A stretch of 64,000 nt of DNA from Kiritimatiellia bacterium (GTDB taxonomy: Bacteria; Verrucomicrobiota; Kiritimatiellia; UBA8416; JABMPJ01), in the NCBI GenBank assembly GCA_030745755.1, contig JASLOA010000057.1:62001-126000 (forward strand), read 5' to 3'. The notes beneath the pieces are model-generated. The model saw only the letters and a program-made list of their open reading frames with translations. It was not told where the DNA came from and did not search any database. Positions 1-8,624 of this stretch are shown one piece after another. Positions within the stretch are counted from its first letter, which is position 1. Every line of letters begins with the position of its first letter. Made by a program: the position numbers and the translations under genes.

Positions 1-2
1 AG

Positions 3-224
3 CCGCTCAATAAGAAGGAGATGCTCGGCGGCAAGACCTTCGACAAGGCCGATGATGCCATGGAAGCACTCAAAGGAGAAATCGGCGGCGCCGTAAAGCG
101 TCACCGCGCCCCGCTGGCCTTCCCCAAGATCTACTACATGGCCGGGGACAAGAAGATAGGCTTCGAAATCATGAAACACCCCGTCTTCAAAGACGTTAAA
201 GCACGTGCTGATGCAGGGAAATGA
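3..224 (+). CDS. C-terminal part of an unidentified protein, cut by the window edge
   Basis: An open frame enters from the left edge and ends at a TGA at 222-224, giving about 73 residues. The frame is already open before the first internal ATG (21), so that ATG is probably not the start. The piece is lysine-rich and has no recognisable motif. I cannot name the family. Confidence 0.45.
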   Translation, partial: PLNKKEMLGGKTFDKADDAMEALKGEIGGAVKRHRAPLAFPKIYYMAGDKKIGFEIMKHPVFKDVKARADAGK

Positions 225-289
225 GGGCTGGGAGGAGAGGTGACCGCCCGCCGCCTGCGCACGAGCGTCATCCTGATCCCCCCCCCGCC

Positions 290-310
290 TATGGTGTGCC
301 TGACGGGGCA
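290..310. repeat. 21-bp direct repeat, copy 1
   Basis: The 21 bases at 290-310 recur exactly at 2440-2460. Both copies sit at the 3' end of a minus-strand gene and are followed on the plus strand by a GC-rich stretch that can pair with the GGGGCA inside the repeat. They may be short terminator-type hairpins spread by duplication, but no T tract is present. Confidence 0.5.
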
Positions 311-311
311 G

Positions 312-926
312 TCAGCGCCCCTCCTGTAACCCCCGCTTCAGCGCACGATGCCGCTTGGCAATCGGCTGCGCGGCAAACCGGTCGCGCAACGCCTTAATCG
401 CATCCGTGTAGCGGCGCACATCATCCCGCGACACAGTGCGCGGCTTGCGTGCCGTTCCGTATAGCGTTGGCAGTATACCCGGCAGTTCGATCAGGTCTTC
501 GATCTGGAGGGCGTGGTGAACCGGAGACATCACAAGATCAAGCGCATTCAGGACAATCAGCATCTTTGTACAGAGCTGTGTGGTGCACGTAATGGGACGG
601 TGTTTCTTAAGCTGGCATCCCGTTTCACCCAATGCCGGACACGGACCATTGCCGGGCATACTGCGTCCCATATCTTGCCGCGGCAACTTCTCATACCAAT
701 CGCGATCCGAACGCACTTGAATCGCATTCAAGGCTTCCCAGCTGTCATGCACCTGGTTGTCGATCATGCAGCAACACCAGGCGGCACGTCCCTTGCGCTG
801 CCGCTGTTCGACTTCGTGCAGCGTCTTCACTGCACACCGGGAACACAGATCTTCAAACTGATCAAAAAGCGACCATAGCGCTTTCTCGATCTGGTTGAAC
901 CACTTCAGATGCTGGCTGTTTGTCAT
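312..926 (-). CDS. Cysteine-cluster protein of unknown function
   Basis: A 204-residue soluble protein. It has a CxxC pair (CSRC), a run of three cysteines (WCCC), and a central segment GPCPALGETGCQLKKHRP followed by two further cysteines. Spaced Cys clusters of this kind, with CPxL and RPxxC patterns, resemble the YkgJ/FliB-like metal-binding cluster proteins. The C-terminal third is basic and helical. There is no signal peptide. Metal binding is an inference and the role is unknown. It is transcribed away from rnd and forms no evident operon. Confidence 0.6.
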   Translation of the reverse strand: MTNSQHLKWFNQIEKALWSLFDQFEDLCSRCAVKTLHEVEQRQRKGRAAWCCCMIDNQVHDSWEALNAIQVRSDRDWYEKLPRQDMGRSMPGNGPCPALGETGCQLKKHRPITCTTQLCTKMLIVLNALDLVMSPVHHALQIEDLIELPGILPTLYGTARKPRTVSRDDVRRYTDAIKALRDRFAAQPIAKRHRALKRGLQEGR

Positions 927-1001
927 GACCTGTCACGCTTACCGGAAGCGTTAGCTCGACCCCTTTGCTGCCCTGCAGGCAGGGATTGTCTCCCTCACCC
1001 A

Positions 1002-2144
1002 CTATATCCCCAGGTTCAACTCCGGCTCTCTATCCGTGAGCGTGTCGCCGAGCAGTTCCGCGCGCCAGCCGCGAAGCAGGGGGTGATCGGTGCTTTCCCC
1101 GGGTACGCCTCCCTGCAGTGCCATGGCCAGATCGCCTTTGCTGCATACAATCTGAGGGTCAATCTGGCGGCTCTGCGCGCGCGTAACAATCTGCTCAAGC
1201 GCAGTGTTGACCTGGCTCTGCCGCTTCTGATCTCGGCTGGGCCGGAACACGGGGGATGGCAGCATCTGCTCGGGCACGGCAAAACCGCGCTTGACGGCAT
1301 CCAGCAGATCCTTCTCATAGCGCTGGGCGGACCGCCCTTGCAGCTTCTTGCAGCGACACAGCGCGTCGCCATTCCGAGGAAGCTCAGCGGCGACCGACAC
1401 CAATTCAGCGTCCTCCATAAGCCATCGGCGCGGCCTGTCCGTGCTGCGCGCCCGTTCTTCACGCCAGGCGGCCAGCTCGCGAAGGACCGCCAGATTGCGT
1501 GGCCGCAACGAGGCCGCCGCGCGGATGCGCAGATAGGCTTCGTTGACCGGTCGCTCGTCATAGCGACCAGGGGCGTTCAGCGTGGCCAGCTCTTCGGTCA
1601 GCCACGCTTCGGTGCCGCCTGCGCGGACCCGTTGGCGGATGATCTCGGCGACTTCAGGCAGGTGGAGCACATCGTCGACTGCGTAGTCCAGATACTCCGG
1701 CCGCAATGGGCGTGCCATCCAGTTCACACGCGTATGTTCCTTGGGCAAGTGCACATCGAGCAGTTCCGAGACCAGGTTGGCGAGAGAGAGCACCGAGCTG
1801 AGACCGGCGAAACCGGCCGCCACGCGTGTATCGAACACACCCGTGGTCGATGCTCCCGTGGCCCGCTTCAAATGCATCAGATCCTGGGGAGCATCGTGAA
1901 GAATCTTGGTGATCCGGGAATCGCTCAGAATGTCTCCCAGTGGCGAGAGATCCGCGATGGCGATGGGATCGATCAGGTAGCTGACGCCGCTTGCGAGTCC
2001 CACCTGTATCAGGCCGAGACGAGCGTAGTAGGTGCGATCCCATACAAACTCCGTGTCGAGGGCGATGCAGGGCTCGTCCTCAAGACGTGCAACGACCTCG
2101 CGCAGGGCCTTCCGGGCATCAATCATGTGAAAAGGCGTGGACAT
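1002..2144 (-). CDS. rnd: Ribonuclease D
   Basis: A 380-residue 3'-5' exoribonuclease of the DEDD family, acting in tRNA 3'-end trimming. Motif I is ALDTEFVWDRTYY (Asp30, Glu32). Motif II is ILHDAPQDLMHLKR near residues 82-95. Motif III is YAVDDVLHLPEV near 154-165, giving the Tyr and final Asp of a DEDDy site. Residues of about 210-290 fit an HRDC domain. Length matches the family. It stands alone on the minus strand; the 60 bases before its start hold no clear ribosome-binding site. Confidence 0.93.
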   Translation of the reverse strand: MSTPFHMIDARKALREVVARLEDEPCIALDTEFVWDRTYYARLGLIQVGLASGVSYLIDPIAIADLSPLGDILSDSRITKILHDAPQDLMHLKRATGASTTGVFDTRVAAGFAGLSSVLSLANLVSELLDVHLPKEHTRVNWMARPLRPEYLDYAVDDVLHLPEVAEIIRQRVRAGGTEAWLTEELATLNAPGRYDERPVNEAYLRIRAAASLRPRNLAVLRELAAWREERARSTDRPRRWLMEDAELVSVAAELPRNGDALCRCKKLQGRSAQRYEKDLLDAVKRGFAVPEQMLPSPVFRPSRDQKRQSQVNTALEQIVTRAQSRQIDPQIVCSKGDLAMALQGGVPGESTDHPLLRGWRAELLGDTLTDREPELNLGI

Positions 2145-2213
2145 AGGGCGGGGAGACTATCACGTCTAAGTCCCAACCTGCACCCACAATCCGCACCCAA
2201 CACCTTCTGCCCC

Positions 2214-2273
2214 GCCCCGCCCGTCTCAAATCCCTTTGAGAACCTGGACCAGCTGATGAGGGAGCGCGGCTAG
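2214..2273 (+). pseudogene. Relic of a yajD 3' end
   Basis: Twenty codons ending in TAG encode PPVSNPFENLDQLM plus a few residues. The same peptide is the exact C-terminus of the intact YajD-type HNH protein at 44464-44838, and NPF.DL is the conserved tail of YajD. No HNH motif or upstream YajD coding remains here, and the upstream sequence is the antisense of rnd. It is a gene-tail relic or a recombination scar. Confidence 0.6.
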
Positions 2274-2286
2274 GGCCAGGCCAGAA

Positions 2287-2437
2287 TGGCGTGTTGCCCA
2301 AATCGAAAGAGCGCCTTCGGCGAGATGTCTCGGCAAGCTCGACATGACAATTCTCCAGGAGATTCGGCGAGGCAAGACATGTCATCCCGAGCGAAGTCGA
2401 GGGATCTCCTTTTGGGCAACACGCCGTTAAGGGCTGA
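2287..2437. repeat. Dispersed palindromic-ended repeat, copy A
   Basis: About 142-150 bp bounded by inverted ends: GGCGTGTTGCCCAAA at 2288 and TTTGGGCAACACGCC ending near 2426. The interior holds TGTCATCCCGAGCGAAGTCG. Similar copies lie at 37001-37145 and 47209-47362, and a shorter degenerate one at 8521-8607. It has no coding capacity and behaves like a MITE or large REP-type element; all four copies are intergenic. Confidence 0.85.
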
Positions 2438-2438
2438 G

Positions 2439-5009
2439 TTATGGTGTGCCTGACGGGGCAACGCGCCCCGGCCCGAAGGGCTTGAAAAGGATGATCAGCC
2501 TTGGCAGCAGCGTCAACGCGGCAAGCAGCGCCATGGCCATGGCCAGGCCGGTCAGCAGACCGAACAGAATGCTGGGAATGAACTCCGACAGGGCCAGGAT
2601 TGAGAACCCGACGATGATGGTTACAGACGTATAGTAAAGGGCGTTTCCGATGCTGCCGTGGCATCGAAACATCGTCTGCATATAGTCATGATCCACCTCG
2701 AATTCATGCCTGAACCTGTGGATATAGTGAATCGTATTGTCGACGGCGATTCCCATGCTGATCGCAACAATCGTTATGGTCATCATATCAAGTGGCAGAT
2801 CCAGCAGCCCCATCACTCCGAGGACCACCAGCGACGCCATGAGGTTTGGAAAGATGGCGATCAGCGAAACCTTAAGCGACCTGAACAGGATCATAAACAT
2901 GGCCATGATCGCGAGAACCGTATAGCCGACGGTCTGAATCTGTGACTTGAAGAGACTCTGAAGCATATTGTTGTACAGAACCATCATGCCGGCGAGGTGT
3001 ACCTGTTCCGGTTCCAGGCCGAAGTCAGTGCTGAGGTCCTCCCGGATACGCTGCAACAGCTCGTTGCGCCTGAGTGACTTCATGGAGTCTTTTATTCGTA
3101 CCGCGACGCGGGCCTGGTCGTGTTCGATCGACACATAGGGATCCAGTGTCATCCGCCTGAAGTCGGCAGGGAACTCGTTGAACAGAAGGGCCAGTTCGAA
3201 GCTGTCCCATTCGGTGGCGCCCTTGAGTTCATTGGCGATCCTGAGCATGGTGCTCAGGGACAGCACCTTTCCTATCTCGGGTAGGCGCTCAAGGTGGTCA
3301 TGGACCCTGCCGATCAGGTCCATTCTCTCCGGGGTATACCAGTACTTTTCGTCGTCCTCGGCCGATTCGAACTCTTCGAACTCCTCGAAGAAGCCGTCAC
3401 TGTCGCCGCCCTCCGGTTCTGACTCAGGTCCTGACTCCGGTTCTGTTATCCCTTCCTCCCCGAAGTCGATGATGACGTCAAGCGGTGTGGTCCCTCCCAT
3501 CTTCCTGTCTACGATGGCCATGCCGGCATGGATCTGGGTCGACTCTTTGAAGTAGTTGATGAAGCTGTTCTCCACCCGGATCCGTGCGATGCCCACTGTC
3601 GTGGCTATCACAATCAGCAGGGAGCCGCCGAATATCAGGGCCGGTCGCCGGTGGGTGAAACGCGCGAGCCTCTCGGTCGCCGGGGCGGCCACACGCTTCG
3701 TTGTTGAGGGCGGGGTCTTCTTCATTAACATGAGACAGGCGGGAAAGAGCAGGAAGGTGATGAAGAGCGAGACGACAATGCCCATGGTCATCATCAGGCC
3801 AAAGTTCATCACCGGCAGAATATCGCAGACGATCAGGGAACAGAATCCCGCGATGGTGGTGAGGGCCGTGTAGAGGCAGGGCAGAAAAATCGTTCGCACA
3901 CTCTCCCTTATCAGCTCCCTGTGCTCTTTCTCCGGGTACGAGGCATTCAGTTCCCTGTAACGGACCGTCAGGTGGATCGCCAGGGCCATGCTGATGATCA
4001 TCTGGAGCGAAATGAAGTTGGATGAGACCACGGTCACCTGCCAGCCGAATATCCCGAGTCCGCCCATCATGGCCACGGCCGCACCGATGCAGCACACCAT
4101 GGGAAGGACGACCCATCGCGTTCGCTTGAAGATCACGGTTAGGGCCAGAATCAGGAACGTAAGCATTCCCAGTCCGAACACGCGGAGGTCTCTCCTGACA
4201 AATGATATCATGTCATCGGCAATCATCGGTACGCCGCCCAGAAAGACGTCGGCGCCCGATCTGTACCTGTCCACGATGCCGCGCACGCGTGCGATATCGT
4301 CATGTCTTTGCCGGCTTATCTCCGCTTTGAGCTCGTCATACCGGGGTGTCACCCGCTCCAGCTCAGCACGTTCTTCGTCCGTTATCTTGCCCGCGTGGTC
4401 CAGGTCAAGCAGATCGGCGCGGCGCTTCTCAAGGCCCTCGAACTCGGTGTCACTGATCAGCTCTACCTGGATGGCGGTCATGCTCATGTCGGAACTGACC
4501 AGCAGGTTCTCGAAGAGGGGACTATTCTGCAGCTCCTTTCTGGCCATCTCCTTGTCGACATCAGGGGACTCCAGTGTCTTTATGTTCGTCTGCAGTTCCT
4601 TCATGGGAACGGGCGGGTTACGCAGGAGGGGCACGTCGAGTATCGTGGTGACCGCCGACACGCGATCCAGCTGTTTCAGCTCGTCGCGAAGCCCTGCCAG
4701 CTTAACCAGCGTTTCGTCCGCCAACAGGTCGCCGTGGGGGCGGTAGATAAGAAACAGGTACTGATTGACCCCGTACCTGTCGGAGATCATTCGGGAGTAC
4801 TGGAAGTCCGCGTCATGCTCAAGAATCAGGGCGTCGGCGGAGGTATCTATCCCAAAGTCCTTTATCCGGTAACCGAGATAGGCCAGCAGGCACACAAGCA
4901 GCAGAACGACAATCCTGGCATGGCCCAGGACTATCCGGTCGTAGGTGCTGATGCTCCAGGCGGTGGCCCTGGTGGGTGGGCGCGCGCCCCCGCTATTCGT
5001 TCCGTTCAT
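2439..5009 (-). CDS. RND/MMPL-family lipid exporter (HpnN-like)
   Basis: An 856-residue inner-membrane protein with two repeats of one TM helix, a large periplasmic domain and a block of about five TM helices, the MMPL/SSD arrangement. The first TM is near residues 33-50. The conserved TM4-type segment GIAVDNTIHYIHRF lies in the second half. The second periplasmic domain has a long acidic stretch near 525-565 (for example PESGPESEPEGGDSDG) that is unusual. Its start overlaps the mlaC stop by 17 bases and mlaA lies further upstream, so the three form one operon. RND proteins of this branch move lipids or hopanoids between membranes; the substrate here is inferred only from the Mla partners. 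Confidence 0.85.
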   Translation of the reverse strand: MNGTNSGGARPPTRATAWSISTYDRIVLGHARIVVLLLVCLLAYLGYRIKDFGIDTSADALILEHDADFQYSRMISDRYGVNQYLFLIYRPHGDLLADETLVKLAGLRDELKQLDRVSAVTTILDVPLLRNPPVPMKELQTNIKTLESPDVDKEMARKELQNSPLFENLLVSSDMSMTAIQVELISDTEFEGLEKRRADLLDLDHAGKITDEERAELERVTPRYDELKAEISRQRHDDIARVRGIVDRYRSGADVFLGGVPMIADDMISFVRRDLRVFGLGMLTFLILALTVIFKRTRWVVLPMVCCIGAAVAMMGGLGIFGWQVTVVSSNFISLQMIISMALAIHLTVRYRELNASYPEKEHRELIRESVRTIFLPCLYTALTTIAGFCSLIVCDILPVMNFGLMMTMGIVVSLFITFLLFPACLMLMKKTPPSTTKRVAAPATERLARFTHRRPALIFGGSLLIVIATTVGIARIRVENSFINYFKESTQIHAGMAIVDRKMGGTTPLDVIIDFGEEGITEPESGPESEPEGGDSDGFFEEFEEFESAEDDEKYWYTPERMDLIGRVHDHLERLPEIGKVLSLSTMLRIANELKGATEWDSFELALLFNEFPADFRRMTLDPYVSIEHDQARVAVRIKDSMKSLRRNELLQRIREDLSTDFGLEPEQVHLAGMMVLYNNMLQSLFKSQIQTVGYTVLAIMAMFMILFRSLKVSLIAIFPNLMASLVVLGVMGLLDLPLDMMTITIVAISMGIAVDNTIHYIHRFRHEFEVDHDYMQTMFRCHGSIGNALYYTSVTIIVGFSILALSEFIPSILFGLLTGLAMAMALLAALTLLPRLIILFKPFGPGRVAPSGTP
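2440..2460. repeat. 21-bp direct repeat, copy 2
   Basis: Exact copy of 290-310. It overlaps the last codons and TAA stop of the RND gene, so the final residues of that protein (GTP) are encoded by the repeat. Confidence 0.5.
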
Positions 5010-5592
5010 CGGTCGGGTTGACCTTCTCTTTCATTCGGTTCAACAGAGTCTCCGCAGTGCCCGTCTTCATAATCTCAGCATACTGGGCCCGGTACGATGA
5101 CACGATGCTGACGCCCTTAATCTTCACATCGTAGGCTTTCCAGCCGGTCTTGGACTTGTACATTTTGTAGAGTATCCGGTCGCGACCGTCCATCGAGACA
5201 ACAGTCGTGCCCACATGTACCTTGGATTTGACCTGTACGGGTGCCTCGTACTCAATGGTCTCACCGGAGAAGAGCATGACCTTATCTGCATAGGATTTCA
5301 GAAGCTGCTGCACGAAGAGTTCCGTATAGTCCTTTTGCTGCTCCTTGTTCAGCCGGGGCCACTGCTTCTTGCCGAGGGCCAGTTTGCCCATCAGCGCGAA
5401 ATCGAACACCGGGTTGATGCGCTTCACGATAAGGTCATACTTGGCTTTGTCGGAGAGATCATCCCTGTTCAACCAGTCAAGGCAGCTGTCTACAGTCTGC
5501 CGGACCACCTTTGCCGCGTCGCTCTTGCCGTCCGCCACGGCGGTCTGCACGAAGACGGCAAGCGCCAGGCTCAACCAGAACATTCTCTTCAC
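4993..5592 (-). CDS. mlaC: MlaC/Ttg2-family periplasmic phospholipid-binding protein
   Basis: 199 residues with an N-terminal signal peptide (residues 1-20, hydrophobic core WLSLALAVFVQTAVA). The body fits MlaC: a helical NTF2-like fold with conserved F..LM.K..LGK..W and a tail YDVKIKGVSIVSSYRAQY. MlaC shuttles phospholipids across the periplasm between MlaA and an inner-membrane machine. It lies 3 bp after mlaA and overlaps the RND gene by 17 bp. No mlaFEDB genes lie nearby, which suggests the RND protein is its inner-membrane partner. Confidence 0.9.
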   Translation of the reverse strand: MKRMFWLSLALAVFVQTAVADGKSDAAKVVRQTVDSCLDWLNRDDLSDKAKYDLIVKRINPVFDFALMGKLALGKKQWPRLNKEQQKDYTELFVQQLLKSYADKVMLFSGETIEYEAPVQVKSKVHVGTTVVSMDGRDRILYKMYKSKTGWKAYDVKIKGVSIVSSYRAQYAEIMKTGTAETLLNRMKEKVNPTDERNE

Positions 5593-5595
5593 GAG

Positions 5596-6360
5596 CTACT
5601 CCTCTATTTCTGCTTCACGTTTCTGTCGGTATGCGTCTCTCATAAATGTATATAGATCGAAGGCATCTTCCCTGATGGCCTCGTACTCATCCAGGTGGAG
5701 GGAGATGTAGTTTCCCTTCTCAAGGCTCTTGACGGCCAGGGACGACTCCGTGGGCTCAATAGTGCTGAAGGGATGCAGGAAGTAGTCCGGCACCATGCCG
5801 AACGCGTCGCGCAGGTTGGTCGGACCCAGCAGCGGAAGCACCACCGGCCATCCCGGGCCTACGCCGTAACGTCCCAGCGTCTGGCCAAAGTCTTCGTCCG
5901 CCGGTCGCAGGTCACAGGCTGACGCGGCGGGATCAAACAGGCCCAGAATCCCCACGGTTGAATTGATTCCGAACCGCGCGAGCTCGACGCCGGCGCCCCT
6001 GAAGTTGCCCTGCAGTCCGCTGTTGATAAAGCGCACCGGAAACCCGAGGTTGTTGGCGCATTTCTGGACCGATGCCCGGACCGGTTTGGGCAGCACCCAC
6101 CGGTAGGCCCTGGCTACGGGTCTGAGTACCCATGTGTAGGCCTTGTCATTGCACGTGTGCATGAAGCGATTATAGCCGCGCAGCGGGTCACGGGCCGGTG
6201 GCGCTTCAGGCATATCGAAGTCGTCGAACTCATCAAAGTCCGCATCCGCAACATCCTCAGCGACATCCTCCGCGACCGTCACACGGCCCCCTTCCGGCAC
6301 GGTGGCGCAGCCCGAGCCCATGCTCAGCAGTAGCCACATGACCAGAAGGGTGGAGCGCAT
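5596..6360 (-). CDS. mlaA: MlaA/VacJ-family outer-membrane lipoprotein
   Basis: About 254 residues from the chosen ATG at 6360, which opens a lipoprotein signal peptide (MRSTLLVMWLLLSMGSGC) with the lipidated Cys at residue 18. The family signature follows: DPLRGYNRFMH, then FGINSTVGILGLFDPA, then DFGQTLGRYGVGPGWPVVLP and LGPTNLRDAFG. MlaA removes phospholipid from the outer leaflet of the outer membrane. The frame is open further upstream (to 6471); an ATG at 6435 has a better AGAGGA site but would add a polar extension before the signal peptide. First gene of the mlaA-mlaC-RND operon. Confidence 0.92.
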   Translation of the reverse strand: MRSTLLVMWLLLSMGSGCATVPEGGRVTVAEDVAEDVADADFDEFDDFDMPEAPPARDPLRGYNRFMHTCNDKAYTWVLRPVARAYRWVLPKPVRASVQKCANNLGFPVRFINSGLQGNFRGAGVELARFGINSTVGILGLFDPAASACDLRPADEDFGQTLGRYGVGPGWPVVLPLLGPTNLRDAFGMVPDYFLHPFSTIEPTESSLAVKSLEKGNYISLHLDEYEAIREDAFDLYTFMRDAYRQKREAEIEE

Positions 6361-6634
6361 CGCCACGACACTGAAGGTCCTCCCGGCAGGTGTCCCTGGC
6401 GGCACGACTGAATTCTCAACGCTTCTGTCACGCATCCCCGACAGTTCCTCTCTCTCCTCGCAGATGACCATTGACTGAATCCTACACTACTGAATGGCAG
6501 ACACAAAGGAATGATGCGGCCGCATCTGCTGCGGAAGATCCTCACCCACTCCCACGCTTGCATCCCGGCAACCATGTCGCGTAAGGTGACTTCCCCATGG
6601 GTACGTTACAGATAAGAGACGCTGCCGAGTGTGA

Positions 6635-6904
6635 TGCGGGCACCAAGCTGTTGCAGACGGCGAGCGCCTCATCGGAGAGGGCGAAGCGGGTGACCGGGTC
6701 TTTGTATTGGTGTCTGGTGAGCTGTGCGTGATCGTGGGCGACCGCGAGATCGGATGCATCAGCACCGGCGAGACGGTTGGCGAAATGTCGCTCCTGGACG
6801 AGCGACCACGCTCGGCGAGCGTGGATGCCGTCGGCGAGTGCCGCGTGATGGAAGTCCGGCGCGACGACCTACAGGAACTGATGGCACGGCGGCCGCGGCA
6901 CGCT
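6635..6904 (+). pseudogene. Relic of a cyclic-nucleotide-binding domain
   Basis: The frame from 6635 to about 6904 encodes most of a cNMP-binding beta-roll: DGERLIGEGEAGDRVFVLVSG, then GETVGEMSLLDERPRSASV with the phosphate-binding-cassette Arg. A TGA lies just upstream at 6632, no credible start exists, and the frame runs into the antisense of the next gene. There is no effector or HTH domain. It is best read as a truncated CRP/FNR-like or kinase-linked domain. Confidence 0.6.
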
Positions 6905-7055
6905 ACTCGACTTCTTGTGCCGGCGGTGCGGTGGCCTCTTCCGATTCGTTGCCGCTCTCTCTGCGCGCGCGACGGCGCTCGCGTTTTTCATCGGCCTTCC
7001 GCTTCTTTTCCATTTCCCTGCGGCGTTTCTCGAAAGTATTTCTGTTCTTCGCCAT
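6903..7055 (-). CDS. Small highly basic conserved protein next to the cold-shock gene
   Basis: 50 residues beginning MAKNRNTFEKRRREMEKK, almost wholly charged and predicted to be one long helix. The start at 7055 is fixed by a strong GGAAGGA site six bases upstream. Small proteins with this N-terminus are often found beside csp genes; RNA binding is likely but not shown. It is probably cotranscribed with the cold-shock gene 150 bp upstream. Confidence 0.7.
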   Translation of the reverse strand: MAKNRNTFEKRRREMEKKRKADEKRERRRARRESGNESEEATAPPAQEVE

Positions 7056-7164
7056 TGTCGATCCTTCCGGGCACATCGGTGCCTTGTGCCTGGGTCTGAT
7101 GACCCCGTGAGGCCCACGAACGGGAGAGGCGCCAAGCGCCGTTCCCTCGGGGGGCGAGAATCCG

Positions 7165-7196
7165 GGCCAGTCCAAACGGAATGGTTTGGGCCGGCC
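7165..7196 (-). terminator. GC-rich hairpin after the cold-shock gene
   Basis: An inverted repeat with CCAAAC (7172-7177) and GTTTGG (7184-7189), extended by GGCC/GGCC flanks, lies just past the csp stop. It lacks a clean U tract on the minus strand, so it could be an attenuator or mRNA-stabilising hairpin before the small basic gene rather than a full terminator. Confidence 0.35.
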
Positions 7197-7206
7197 CCGG
7201 GATGGG

Positions 7207-7398
7207 CTAGATGGTCTTTACGTCTTTAGCGCAAGGACCCTTGTTGCCTTCACCGACCTCGAACTGCACGCGGTTGCCCTCCTGGAGGGTCGCACCCGAA
7301 ACATCGTTCTTGTGCACGAAGACGTCATCGCCGCCTTCCTGCTCGATGAATCCGTAACCTTTTTCCGCGCTGAACCACTTCACTGTTCCTTCTGGCAT
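7207..7398 (-). CDS. Cold-shock protein, CspA family
   Basis: 63 residues forming a single cold-shock domain. RNP1 is KGYGFIEQ and RNP2 is DVFVHKND; the start is [14 protein letters not shown]. The ATG at 7398 has an AGGAGC site six bases upstream; a longer open frame upstream lacks the family's N-terminus. It binds single-stranded nucleic acid and acts as an RNA chaperone. The downstream basic ORF is likely in the same transcript. Confidence 0.95.
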   Translation of the reverse strand: MPEGTVKWFSAEKGYGFIEQEGGDDVFVHKNDVSGATLQEGNRVQFEVGEGNKGPCAKDVKTI

Positions 7399-7713
7399 CG
7401 TTCTGCTCCTGTTTACCTCTTTAGTTACACTGAGCTTGCGCCCATACATTTTTACACCGAACGGGAATCGCCGAAGAGGTCACACGCCTCCCGGTCGGAC
7501 GGGCACCATGAGAGCTTCAATGGGCGTGACAAACCCAGGAGTTGGCTAGGAATGGCGCACCGCAGCGAAGATCGACCCGGACACTTGCAAAGAGTCTATC
7601 CTTGTTCTAAGTAAAAGCAACTACCTTCGTGAAGTGTGTCGTGAAGTGTGAGAAGTGCAGAATGAAATGCCGCATTAATAATCAGGAGCGTTCCATGCCG
7701 TGGATCGCTATCC

Positions 7714-8382
7714 TCAGTGGATATTGGAGAGGAGATGCAGGTCCGTTCCTATGGCCAGTACAACTGTTGGGATGAGACCGTATATTCCGAAGACGAGGCA
7801 GGCGACGAGGCCCTGCGCCAGGGCGGCGAGAATGAAGAGGGGCGGGAGCTCTGTCATGCCGGCGGCAACGACCTGCGTATACATGATGTAGGTATGCAGC
7901 GCCACACAGAGAGCAGTGGAGATGGTACGACTGTTGGTCAGGCGCGCGCAGAGAGACAGTGGCGCCGCCTGCGTAAAGAGGAGCTGGAACCCGGCCGACC
8001 ACATGACCAGGGCCAGGACCCCCCCGAGGGTCGATGGGTACGAGAGCTCGTAATAGGAACGCTCCCCGGCGCTCAAGAGAGCCTTGCGGATGATGTCATC
8101 AAGCCAAAGTAGTCGTAGCGGCAGGACCACCATCGCGATGACGAGCGCAACCGCTGACCCATGCAGTAAGGTCCGCCGATCGGTTACAAGGCCCGGCATC
8201 CCGGCGCAGTGCTCCCAGGCCGTTACAGCACCGCAGATGAATGTCAACACGCCGAAGGTGAGCGGAACAAAGATAGCCAGCGGCATCCCTCCCTGGATCA
8301 GTCGTCCGATCGACATCAGCGTGACGATTGCCGCGAGGGCAGACGCCCTGAGAAGGTTACGATATGAAAGAAACTCACGCAT
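7714..8382 (-). CDS. Multi-pass membrane protein of unknown function
   Basis: 222 residues with about five to six hydrophobic helices (near 12-30, 33-55, 75-92, 118-135, 155-172 and 180-208). The ATG at 8382 has an AGGAGG site. No catalytic motif stands out and I do not recognise the family. The flanking intergenic regions (about 300 bp before, 240 bp after) contain no other gene. Confidence 0.6.
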   Translation of the reverse strand: MREFLSYRNLLRASALAAIVTLMSIGRLIQGGMPLAIFVPLTFGVLTFICGAVTAWEHCAGMPGLVTDRRTLLHGSAVALVIAMVVLPLRLLWLDDIIRKALLSAGERSYYELSYPSTLGGVLALVMWSAGFQLLFTQAAPLSLCARLTNSRTISTALCVALHTYIMYTQVVAAGMTELPPLFILAALAQGLVACLVFGIYGLIPTVVLAIGTDLHLLSNIH

Positions 8383-8520
8383 GCCCCCCCTCCTCTTTTG
8401 GTGGCTGTCTTTTCACCTGCGACAATAATGCAAAATAATAGGGACTGCGTCTGCAACAAGTGTGTAACGATCAGACAGGCGCGGATTCGCCGCTCCAGGT
8501 GACAAAATCCTGAATCCCGG

Positions 8521-8607
8521 GTGTGTTACCCAAAACGGAGATTCCTCGACCATGCCTTGGGCAGGCAAGCTTCGCTCGGGATGACACGCCCTTAAGTGAC
8601 GGGCTGA
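8521..8607. repeat. Degenerate copy D of the dispersed palindromic repeat
   Basis: A shortened, diverged copy of the repeat at 2287-2437: GTGTGTTACCCAAAA at the left, CGCTCGGGATGACACGCC near the right, and the shared flank GGGCTGA. It lies between two minus-strand genes. Confidence 0.6.
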
Positions 8608-8624
8608 CCCCGCGGCGCCCTGAT

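Noticed and set aside
909-2273. A 454-codon open frame opposite rnd
   Set aside because: It is the antisense of the well-supported RNase D gene. Only its last 20 codons carry a real protein signal, the yajD tail.
7186-7614. Plus-strand frame across the cold-shock gene
   Set aside because: Antisense to the cold-shock gene and its leader, without protein-like features.
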